Below are positions 1 through 5,314 of a DNA stretch of 5,451 nucleotides, one piece after another. Position 1 is the first letter of the stretch. Each line of letters starts with the position of its first letter. A model generated the notes under the pieces. It did no database searches, was not told the origin of the DNA, and saw nothing but the letters and a program-made list of their open reading frames with translations. The position numbers and the translations under genes were made by a program. The stretch comes from an uncultured Lachnospiraceae bacterium (GTDB taxonomy: Bacteria; Bacillota; Clostridia; Lachnospirales; Lachnospiraceae), in contig CAPNGW010000183.1 of NCBI GenBank assembly GCA_948665105.1, positions 1 through 5,451 of the forward strand. Reading direction: 5' to 3'.

Positions 1-1
1 G

Positions 2-1273
2 AACAGGCAGGTGGTGGAGTACGTCGTTGCCGTGGGCCTGGCTGCCAACTGCACCATTGCCCGGTACTCTCGGTTTGACCGCAAGAACTACTTTTACCCT
101 GACAACCCAAAGAACTACCAGATTTCCCAGCTCTACCTGCCTATTTGCCAAAAGGGCGGCATAGAGATAGAGACGAAATCCGGCAGTAAAATCATCGGGA
201 TTCACGAAATTCACATGGAGGAGGATGCCGGAAAGCTCATCCATGTGGAGCAGGAGGACTGCTCCTTGGTGGATTATAACCGCGCCGGGGTGCCTCTGAT
301 TGAAATTGTCACTGAGCCGGATATGCGTACCCCGGAAGAGGTAATTACCTTTCTTGATAAGCTTAGGACCCTTATCCAGTACCTGGGCGCCTCCGACTGC
401 AAGCTGCAGGAGGGCTCCCTGCGGGTGGATGTAAACCTTTCCGCACGAAAAGCGGGTGCCCTGGAGTATGGCACCCGAACCGAAATGAAAAATTTAAATT
501 CCTTCAAAGCCATTGCCAGAGCCATAGAGGCAGAAGGCGCACGGCAGATAGAGCTTTTGGAGGCAGGAGAGCCCATCATATTGGAGACCCGCCGCTGGGA
601 TGACAATGAAGGCCGGTCCTATGCCATGCGCTCCAAGGAAGATGCCCGGGATTACCGCTATTTCCCGGAGCCGGATTTGGCTCCGGTTGTTATAGACGAA
701 GGATGGCTCCGGGAAATTCAGGCAAGACAGCCGGAGATGCGCACAGAGAAATGCCGCCGCTTGCAACAGGAGTACGGGATTCCTGATTATGACGCCAGGC
801 TCCTCACTGCCACAAGGCCGATGGCCGACTTTTTTGAGGAAGCCACGGCCCTCTGCGGCCGGCCCAAAAAGGTATCCAACTGGCTGATGGTAGAAACTAT
901 GCGTTTGCAGAAGGAGCATAACATGGACCAGGAGGAGATTCCATTTTCCCCGGAAAATCTGGCAAAGCTTATCAGCCTTGTGGAGGAGGGAACCATCAAC
1001 AGCACCGTGGCCAAGGAAGTGTTTGAGCAGATTTTTGAAAGGAACATGGACCCGGAGGAATACGTAAAGGAAAAGGGCCTGCGTACCGTCCATGATGAGG
1101 GAGCCCTTCGCGCCTGCGTGGAGCAGGTGATTGCAGAGAATCCAAAGTCCGTGGAGGACTATCGTAACGGAAAAGAAAAAGCCATTGGATTTCTGGTGGG
1201 TCAGACCATGAAAGCCATGAAGGGCAAGGCCAACCCTGAGCTGGTGAACCGCCTGCTGAAGGAATTGCTGTGA
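2..1273 (+). CDS. gatB: Asp-tRNA(Asn)/Glu-tRNA(Gln) amidotransferase subunit B, 5'-truncated
   Basis: This is subunit B of the GatCAB complex, which converts mischarged Glu-tRNA(Gln) and Asp-tRNA(Asn) to Gln-tRNA and Asn-tRNA in the cytoplasm. GatB binds the tRNA and activates the acyl group with ATP. The frame is open from base 2, giving 423 residues, against about 475 in the family, so roughly 55 N-terminal residues lie to the left of the window. The GTG at 11 is internal and is not the start. Recognisable family segments are FDRKNYFYPDNPKNYQISQ near residue 25, HMEEDAGKLIH, VDYNRAGVPLIEIVTEPD (the GatB signature), LQEGSLRVDVN, TEMKNLNSF and DYRYFPEPDL. The C-terminal 150 residues form the YqeY-like tRNA-binding domain and end in GFLVGQTMKAMKGKANPELV. 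No internal damage is seen. gatC and gatA are expected upstream but are outside the window. Identification is very secure from motif recall. Confidence 0.97.
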   Translation, partial: NRQVVEYVVAVGLAANCTIARYSRFDRKNYFYPDNPKNYQISQLYLPICQKGGIEIETKSGSKIIGIHEIHMEEDAGKLIHVEQEDCSLVDYNRAGVPLIEIVTEPDMRTPEEVITFLDKLRTLIQYLGASDCKLQEGSLRVDVNLSARKAGALEYGTRTEMKNLNSFKAIARAIEAEGARQIELLEAGEPIILETRRWDDNEGRSYAMRSKEDARDYRYFPEPDLAPVVIDEGWLREIQARQPEMRTEKCRRLQQEYGIPDYDARLLTATRPMADFFEEATALCGRPKKVSNWLMVETMRLQKEHNMDQEEIPFSPENLAKLISLVEEGTINSTVAKEVFEQIFERNMDPEEYVKEKGLRTVHDEGALRACVEQVIAENPKSVEDYRNGKEKAIGFLVGQTMKAMKGKANPELVNRLLKELL

Positions 1274-1323
1274 CAAAGGAGCAGGCGGAACATCATCCCC
1301 GGAAAGCCACTCATAAACTTAGA

Positions 1324-1348
1324 GAAACGCTGATTTAATCAGCGCTTC
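1324..1348. terminator. Probable bidirectional terminator between convergent genes
   Basis: A perfect 7-bp stem, CGCTGAT/ATCAGCG with a TTA loop (1328-1344), extends outward through one A-C mismatch to GAA/TTC (1324-1348). It lies 50 bases after the gatB stop and immediately after the BlaR1-like stop. On the plus strand it is followed by a T-rich tract (CTTCCTTAGTTTT), and on the minus strand by TTTCTCT. It could therefore end transcripts from both sides. The U-tracts are imperfect, so strength is uncertain. Confidence 0.6.
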
Positions 1349-1349
1349 C

Positions 1350-2804
1350 TTAGTTTTCAGCATTGCTGCGATACTCAAATACACACCATTTTTCATTCAT
1401 GTGGACGACTATAGTGTCGTCTCCTGGTGCGTACAGATATCCAAAGCCTTTTCCAAAGTTGGACTGGTTATTTTTTACGGGAATTTCTGAGCCGTCCACC
1501 GAGGAAGTGATTTCTCCATCATAGGTTCCGCATTTGGTGATGATGGTTTCTCCGGTGTCGTAGAAAAGCTTACCGTCCACCATAACCATGGGAATCCGGT
1601 CATATGTCATGGGTTCTTCTCCCTCCACCACACGAATGCTGTACACCTGCCCCAACTGCGCCGGGTAGGACTCCATGATGGCTCCGTCATACTGGATTTC
1701 CACCACATCTCCCACCTGGGGCTTGGGAGAAGTCGGCATATTCATAAGGGAGATGCGGTCAGAGGAGGAAAGCTCCAGAGAGCCCTCCACAGGCTCCACA
1801 ATCAGATACCCGTCTGAAACCTCAAGTACAGTGGCCCGGAGAGTAACTGAATCGTCCGGTTCGGATTGGGAAACAGGATTGGTCAGAAAGCAGACTGCCG
1901 TCACAATACAGGCAGCCAGCGCGGCAACAATCACCCAGAAGGCCGGTTTTTTGAAATTTAGTACCCAGCGAATCCGCTCCTTAACACCAGTCTCCCCGAA
2001 AGCAAGGGGGCAGGCTGACACCATCCGGCGTTGCACACTGAAGGAGAGCAGGGCCTTGGAGTAAGCCTTCCTATCCTCCATGGAATAATTTTTAATCACC
2101 CTTTCATCGCAGGCTATTTCGATATCCTGGCATAGGAGCACATAGGAGAGCCAGATAAGAGGATTGAACCAGTAAACTGTCAGCAATAAGAAACCCAAAG
2201 GCTTCCACAGATGGTCTCGCCGCATCAGGTGGGACCTTTCATGTATCAGCACATGAACTTTTTGCTCCTTGGTCATGTCCGAAGGCAGATAAATGCGGGG
2301 CTTTATCATGCCCAGAATAAATGGGGTGGTTATGCAATCGCATATCCATATATTTTCCTTAAAGGGGATGGACGTGCTGACACGCTGTTTAAGCCGCAGG
2401 AAGCTGATAAGGCTGTACAGAGTAAGCGCCGCAACACCCAGCAGCCAAAGAACACCCAGAAGTGTCAAGACTGTGTGGCCGCTGCCAGAGGAAAGGGCAG
2501 ACCCTTCATAATAAGGGTTCCCAAGATATTCATTGACGGTACTGTCAAAAATCCCAAATCCGGTATGCACCTGAAGGGACTCTCCCTCCACCCCAGGTAA
2601 GGACAAAACCTCCCCGCTGGGAATCAGGCTCAAGCCGCTCTCCAAGGATATGGGGCAGACCAGCCGAAAGGCCACCAGACCCCAGAGGGCACAGAACATC
2701 CACCTGGGCGCTTTTCTAAGAACAAGGCGCAGGATTACAACCACCAGAATCAGCCAGACCGCTCCAAAGCTCATATTTAACAGTTTCAGAAATAAGGCAT
2801 CCAT
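1350..2804 (-). CDS. BlaR1/MecR1-like M56 membrane metalloprotease with a non-penicillin-binding C-terminal domain
   Basis: This is an integral membrane zinc protease of peptidase family M56, whose members sense an outside signal and trigger inactivation of a BlaI-type repressor. Counting from the ATG at 2804 (484 residues), hydrophobic segments lie near 13-29, 35-49, 110-136, 204-224 and 288-307. The zinc motif HERSH is at 188-192, with the third-ligand region EIACD at 229-233. The outer part (about 315-484) shows no SxxK, SxN or KTG motifs of a penicillin sensor. It has an OB-like segment resembling DUF3221/YobA (about 320-395; DGYLIVEPVEGSLEL and VEIQYDGAIMESYPAQ), then a segment with IPMVMVDGKLFYDTG and SVDGSEIPVKNNQSNFGKG, which I recall from other clostridial M56 and anti-sigma proteins. 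A GTG at 2810 would overlap the repressor stop, but the Shine-Dalgarno spacing favours the ATG. It is co-transcribed with and directly follows the BlaI-like gene. The natural signal is unknown. Confidence 0.9.
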   Translation of the reverse strand: MDALFLKLLNMSFGAVWLILVVVILRLVLRKAPRWMFCALWGLVAFRLVCPISLESGLSLIPSGEVLSLPGVEGESLQVHTGFGIFDSTVNEYLGNPYYEGSALSSGSGHTVLTLLGVLWLLGVAALTLYSLISFLRLKQRVSTSIPFKENIWICDCITTPFILGMIKPRIYLPSDMTKEQKVHVLIHERSHLMRRDHLWKPLGFLLLTVYWFNPLIWLSYVLLCQDIEIACDERVIKNYSMEDRKAYSKALLSFSVQRRMVSACPLAFGETGVKERIRWVLNFKKPAFWVIVAALAACIVTAVCFLTNPVSQSEPDDSVTLRATVLEVSDGYLIVEPVEGSLELSSSDRISLMNMPTSPKPQVGDVVEIQYDGAIMESYPAQLGQVYSIRVVEGEEPMTYDRIPMVMVDGKLFYDTGETIITKCGTYDGEITSSVDGSEIPVKNNQSNFGKGFGYLYAPGDDTIVVHMNEKWCVFEYRSNAEN

Positions 2805-2806
2805 AT

Positions 2807-3169
2807 TCACACCTCCCCGGCAGAATCAATCATTTTTTGAATTTTTGAAATATCATCGGCGGACAATGCCTTTCGCCTGGTAAATGCGGCGAGAAAGGCC
2901 GGCAGGGAGCCGTCAAAGGCCTCATTCACCAGGCTTTCCCCCTGGGCGGCATAAAAATCCTCCCGGGAGACAACCGCCCTCACAATTCCATTGTCATTTT
3001 GAAAAATTCCCCGGTCACAGAGCTTCCGGAGTACATTGTAGGTGGTGGTCCGCTTCCAGGTCAGCTCCTTTTCGCATCGCTTCGCCAGCTCCCCGGATGC
3101 AATGGGGGCGAGGCTCCAGATAATGTCGGCAAACCGGGATTCCACCACTCCAAGTCGCATATCAGACAT
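2807..3169 (-). CDS. blaI: BlaI/MecI-family transcriptional repressor
   Basis: This is a cytoplasmic winged-helix repressor of the BlaI/MecI/CopY family, which binds operator dyads as a dimer and is inactivated when its partner membrane protease is triggered. The 120-residue length is typical. ESRFADIIW at 10-18 opens the DNA-binding domain, the recognition helix is around TWKRTTTYNVLRKLCDRG (37-54), and the wing runs to about 68. The dimerisation part includes FDGSLPAFLAAF (85-96). Aligned by eye with S. aureus BlaI, the Asn-Phe cleavage pair corresponds to Ala95-Phe96, so the Phe is kept and the Asn is not. The ATG at 3169 has a strong AAGGAGGT five bases upstream, better placed than the ATG at 3160. 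It is the first gene of a two-gene operon with the M56 protease and probably represses itself through the dyad just upstream. The symbol denotes the family; no beta-lactamase gene is in the window. Confidence 0.93.
   Translation of the reverse strand: MSDMRLGVVESRFADIIWSLAPIASGELAKRCEKELTWKRTTTYNVLRKLCDRGIFQNDNGIVRAVVSREDFYAAQGESLVNEAFDGSLPAFLAAFTRRKALSADDISKIQKMIDSAGEV
2811..2818 (-). promoter_or_regulatory. Ribosome binding site of the BlaR1-like gene (decides its start)
   Basis: On the minus strand the sequence reads GGGGAGGT, then GTGAAT, then ATG. The site abuts the GTG at 2810 but is six bases from the ATG at 2804, so the ATG is the workable start. The site lies inside the last codons of the repressor gene, and only two bases separate the repressor stop from the ATG. 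Translational coupling is therefore likely. Confidence 0.75.
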
Positions 3170-3174
3170 GATGC

Positions 3175-3182
3175 ACCTCCTT
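3175..3182 (-). promoter_or_regulatory. Ribosome binding site of the BlaI-like gene
   Basis: On the minus strand AAGGAGGT is followed by five bases and the ATG at 3169. It is a near-perfect anti-16S match, which supports this start over the ATG at 3160. Confidence 0.85.
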
Positions 3183-3190
3183 TTTCGTCA

Positions 3191-3221
3191 GTCTATTGTT
3201 AATAGACAAGTATAGTCTACT
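3191..3221. promoter_or_regulatory. Candidate BlaI-type operator (three half-sites)
   Basis: The core is a perfect dyad, GTCTATT-GTT-AATAGAC, at 3191-3207. A third half-site, GTCTACT at 3215-3221, forms a second, looser dyad with AATAGAC (3201-3207) across seven bases. The block covers the predicted -10 box and transcription start of the repressor operon, where BlaI-family repressors normally bind. The half-site differs from the TACA/TGTA core familiar from staphylococcal and bacillar operators, so assignment to this repressor is inference from position and symmetry. Confidence 0.7.
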
Positions 3222-3242
3222 TGGAATGGACAGATTTGTCAA
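3214..3242 (-). promoter_or_regulatory. SigmaA-type promoter of the blaI-blaR1-like operon
   Basis: On the minus strand there is a perfect TTGACA (3237-3242), a 17-base spacer and TAGACT (3214-3219, four of six -10 consensus bases). Predicted transcription start is near 3206, about 37 bases upstream of the ATG. The -10 box lies inside the operator dyads, so a bound repressor should block polymerase. Confidence 0.8.
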
Positions 3243-3245
3243 TCC

Positions 3246-3311
3246 TTTTTTATAGGAATCCCCTTTTGGCACTCGAACCTCTATAGAAAACTTCGTGTCC
3301 TATCAAAAAAA
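3246..3311. repeat. Imperfect inverted repeat between the two divergent promoters
   Basis: TTTTTTATAGGA (3246-3257) and TCCTATCAAAAAAA (3298-3311) are inverted copies with one extra base, separated by 40 bases. The arms sit just inside the -35 boxes of the two divergent operons. The T and A tracts are low complexity and only the ATAGGA/TCCTAT core carries information, so chance is a real possibility. No function is assigned. Confidence 0.35.
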
Positions 3312-3322
3312 TTTGAAAAAAG

Positions 3323-3348
3323 TGAAACCTTTGCATATTTTATTCGTC
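3323..3348 (+). promoter_or_regulatory. ECF-sigma-type promoter of the serpin-sigma-anti-sigma operon
   Basis: TGAAAC (3323-3328), a 16-base AT-rich spacer beginning CTTT, then CGTC (3345-3348). This matches the well-known B. subtilis ECF pattern (TGAAAC-N16-CGTA/CGTC, as for SigW and SigM), including T-richness just after the AAC. Transcription would start near 3355, leaving a leader of about 45 bases before the serpin ATG. Because an ECF-like sigma factor is the second gene of the operon, autoregulation is the natural reading. An overlapping weak sigmaA reading (TTGAAA-N17-TATTTT, 3313-3341) is possible as a basal promoter. Confidence 0.7.
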
Positions 3349-3385
3349 ATATCCTGTGAAGAGGTTAAAAGCACGCACATATTAT

Positions 3386-3392
3386 GGGAGGG
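3386..3392 (+). promoter_or_regulatory. Ribosome binding site of the serpin gene (decides its start)
   Basis: GGGAGGG is followed by seven bases (AAAACAG) and the ATG at 3400. The upstream in-frame GTG at 3295 has no comparable site and would precede the predicted promoter. Confidence 0.8.
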
Positions 3393-3399
3393 AAAACAG

Positions 3400-4767
3400 A
3401 TGAAGAAGAGAAAATGTGGGAAGCACAGCAGAGAAATGGAAATGTGGGCAAGAGGCAATGCCAAAGGAGGCACTCCAAAGGCCGGAAGAAAAAGGGTAGA
3501 AAGGGCCGTCGGCCTGGCAGCAATCCTTTTGGTAACCGGCATTCTGGGCTGTGGCAAGGCCGCTGTCCCCAGACTGTCGGCTTCCACCGAGAATTTGACG
3601 AAAGAATACCAAAAGAAGGTGACGGACTACAGTAAAATCCCGGTCACCGACGTCTTTCGGCAGAGCTATGCGGACTTTTCCTTCCAGCTGCTGAAGGAAG
3701 GCCGTTCCCAGAGCAGACAGGAGAATATTATGATATCACCTCTCTCCGTGATGACTGCGCTGGAAATGACCAGAAGAGGAGCGGGGGGAGAGACGGAATC
3801 AGAAATGAACCAGGCGCTGTATGGGGATGCCCTTCCTGATACCGTCAGGCAGGAGCTTTTAGCCTACCTTAATACCTTGCCGGATGGGAAGGCTGCCCAA
3901 TTTCATTTCGGCAATTCCATCTGGTTCCATGGGGATGACGGGGCTTTCACACCCAATGAAAATTATCTGGAAACCATTGCCAGGGAATACACGGCGGAAA
4001 TATACAGCGCCCCCTTTGACACCAGTACCTTAAAGGATATCAACGGCTGGGTGGAGCAGGAGACGGATGGCATCATTCGGGATATTTTAAAGGAAATCCC
4101 CGAGGATGCCGTGATGTACCTGATAAATGCCATGGCCTTTGACGCAGAGTGGGAGACGCCCTATACCACCGACCAGATTTATGACAGAGAATTTTTCCCG
4201 GAGGAGGGCGATGCTCAGACTGTGGAAATGATGTATAGCAGGGAGGGGCTCTACCTGTCGGATGACACAGCCACAGGCTTCCTGAAGCCCTACAAAGAGG
4301 GTTATGCATTTGCAGCATTATTGCCGGTGGAGGGAACTGCTATCGAAGATTATATCAGTGAAATGACCGGGGAGGATTTTCTGAAGCTTCTTAACAATGC
4401 CAGTCAGGAGCCGGTGGATACCGGTCTTCCAAAATTTACTGGCGAGACGAAGCTTTCACTGAAGGAAATTTTGAAGGCCTTGGGGATGGAGCTGGCCTTT
4501 GACCTTGAGAGAGCAGATTTTGCCGATATGGGAACCTACGCAGGTGGAAATATTTACATAGGGAATGTGCTTCACAATACTTATATTGAGGTGGATGAGG
4601 TTGGCACCCGGGCCGGAGCCGCAACAGTGGTGGAAATGGAGGCCGGGGGAGCGATGGAGACAGTACCCAGCGTTATCTTGAACAGACCCTTCCTCTATGC
4701 TATTGTAGATACAGAAGCTAACCTGCCGATATTTCTTGGCATTATGGAGAACAACGATGGAAGATGA
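3400..4767 (+). CDS. Surface-anchored (lipoprotein) serpin, serine protease inhibitor family I4
   Basis: This is a bacterial serpin of 455 residues. Serpins are suicide inhibitors whose reactive loop is cleaved by a target protease and then inserts into a beta sheet, trapping the enzyme. The N-terminus has a long basic stretch (1-35), a hydrophobic core (36-49) and ILGC at 48-51, a plausible lipobox with Cys51 as lipid anchor, so the inhibitor probably sits outside the membrane. The serpin fold runs from about 88 to 452: NIMISPLSVMTALEM at 109-123, LINAMAFDAEWETPY at 241-255, NIYIGNVLHNTYIEVDE at 384-400. The hinge EVGTRAGAAT (400-409) has the small P12-P9 residues of inhibitory serpins. The loop (410-427) precedes NRPFLY, and the C-terminus NLPIFLGIM is typical. 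P1 cannot be fixed; the stretch around 415-419 (AGGAM) is small or Met, which would suit elastase- or subtilisin-like enzymes. It is the first gene of an operon with a sigma factor overlapping its last 11 bases. Confidence 0.93.
   Translation: MKKRKCGKHSREMEMWARGNAKGGTPKAGRKRVERAVGLAAILLVTGILGCGKAAVPRLSASTENLTKEYQKKVTDYSKIPVTDVFRQSYADFSFQLLKEGRSQSRQENIMISPLSVMTALEMTRRGAGGETESEMNQALYGDALPDTVRQELLAYLNTLPDGKAAQFHFGNSIWFHGDDGAFTPNENYLETIAREYTAEIYSAPFDTSTLKDINGWVEQETDGIIRDILKEIPEDAVMYLINAMAFDAEWETPYTTDQIYDREFFPEEGDAQTVEMMYSREGLYLSDDTATGFLKPYKEGYAFAALLPVEGTAIEDYISEMTGEDFLKLLNNASQEPVDTGLPKFTGETKLSLKEILKALGMELAFDLERADFADMGTYAGGNIYIGNVLHNTYIEVDEVGTRAGAATVVEMEAGGAMETVPSVILNRPFLYAIVDTEANLPIFLGIMENNDGR
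4746..4750 (+). promoter_or_regulatory. Ribosome binding site of the sigma factor gene
   Basis: GGAGA lies six bases upstream of the ATG at 4757, inside the last codons of the serpin gene. It supports 4757 rather than the upstream in-frame ATG at 4736 as the start, and implies coupling to serpin translation. Confidence 0.65.
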
Positions 4768-5314
4768 AAAAATCATTGATTTGTACTGGTCCAGAGACCA
4801 GAAGGCAATCACGGCCACAGAAGAAAAATACGGAAGCTATTTAAGGAGTATTGCCTGGCATATTCTGGCGGATAAGGAGGACTGTGAGGAGTGCTTAAAC
4901 GATACCTGGCTTAAGGCCTGGAATTCCATGCCCACGGCCTGGCCCACCATTCTGTCCGCATTCTTAGGGGCCATTACCCGCAACCTCTCACTGGACCGCT
5001 ACCGCAGGAAGCATTCCTTAAAGAGGGGGAAGGGACAGGTGGAATACATATTTGACGAGCTTATGGATTGTGCCGGGGGCGGGGAGCCCCTGGCACATCT
5101 GGAGGAGCAGGAGCTGGTGGAGAGCCTGAACCGTTTTCTTTCAGAGCTGGAAGCGGAAAAGCGGGTGCTGTTTGTGCGCCGTTATTGGTATATGGACACC
5201 ATCAAGGAAATTGCCGGCCGCTGTGCCCTCAATGAGAGCAATGTGAAAACAACCCTGTTCCGCATTCGGGAAAAGCTGCGGGAGCATCTTAGGAAGGAGG
5301 GATTTGCAGTATGA
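4757..5314 (+). CDS. ECF-like RNA polymerase sigma-70 family factor
   Basis: This is a 185-residue alternative sigma factor with only regions 2 and 4, the ECF-like architecture. Region 2 spans about 25-88: YLRSIAWHILADKEDCEECL, NDTWLKAWNSMP and ITRNLSLDRYRRKHS, the usual helices for core polymerase and -10 recognition. A linker with GGGEPLAHLEEQE follows. Region 4 is about 120-178: LNRFLSELEAEKRVLFVRRYW, then the helix-turn-helix DTIKEIAGRCALNESNVKTTLFRIREKL, which reads the -35 box. The start at 4757 overlaps the serpin by 11 bases, and its stop overlaps the next gene's start (ATGA). The tight overlaps suggest a balanced sigma/anti-sigma pair. It probably drives its own operon through the TGAAAC-N16-CGTC element upstream of the serpin. 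No known named sigma factor can be assigned. Confidence 0.92.
   Translation: MEDEKIIDLYWSRDQKAITATEEKYGSYLRSIAWHILADKEDCEECLNDTWLKAWNSMPTAWPTILSAFLGAITRNLSLDRYRRKHSLKRGKGQVEYIFDELMDCAGGGEPLAHLEEQELVESLNRFLSELEAEKRVLFVRRYWYMDTIKEIAGRCALNESNVKTTLFRIREKLREHLRKEGFAV
5291..5301 (+). promoter_or_regulatory. Ribosome binding site of the putative anti-sigma gene
   Basis: AGGAAGGAGGG ends nine bases before the ATG at 5311, within the final codons of the sigma factor. The spacing is good and supports the ATGA overlap as a genuine start. Confidence 0.7.

Noticed and set aside
494..1276. Long open frame of 260 codons antisense to gatB, plus other antisense frames there
   Set aside because: It mirrors the strong codon bias of gatB. 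The predicted protein is low-quality, rich in His, Leu and Cys, and has no recognisable family.
1675..2600. Plus-strand open frames across the BlaR1-like gene
   Set aside because: They are opposite a clear membrane protease with motifs and a ribosome site; their translations show no family features.
1350..2804. The M56 gene as a true blaR1/mecR1 beta-lactam receptor
   Set aside because: No SxxK, SxN or KTG motif occurs in the outer domain and no beta-lactamase or mecA-like gene is in the window, so resistance cannot be claimed.
3281..3286. CTATAG palindrome between the promoters
   Set aside because: A six-base palindrome is too short to be meaningful and lies away from both promoter cores.
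3313..3341. SigmaA promoter TTGAAA-N17-TATTTT upstream of the serpin
   Set aside because: Not excluded, but the -10 match is weak in an AT-rich stretch, while the overlapping ECF-type element is complete and fits the operon content. It may serve as a basal promoter.
3295..3399. Upstream extension of the serpin to a GTG at 3295, adding 35 residues
   Set aside because: No ribosome site precedes it, and it would start upstream of the predicted transcript start near 3355. The ATG at 3400 has GGGAGGG at ideal spacing and opens a more sensible N-terminus.
4736..4756. Sigma factor starting at the ATG at 4736
   Set aside because: It adds seven residues unlike the family start and has no ribosome site. 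GGAGA at 4746-4750 fits the ATG at 4757.
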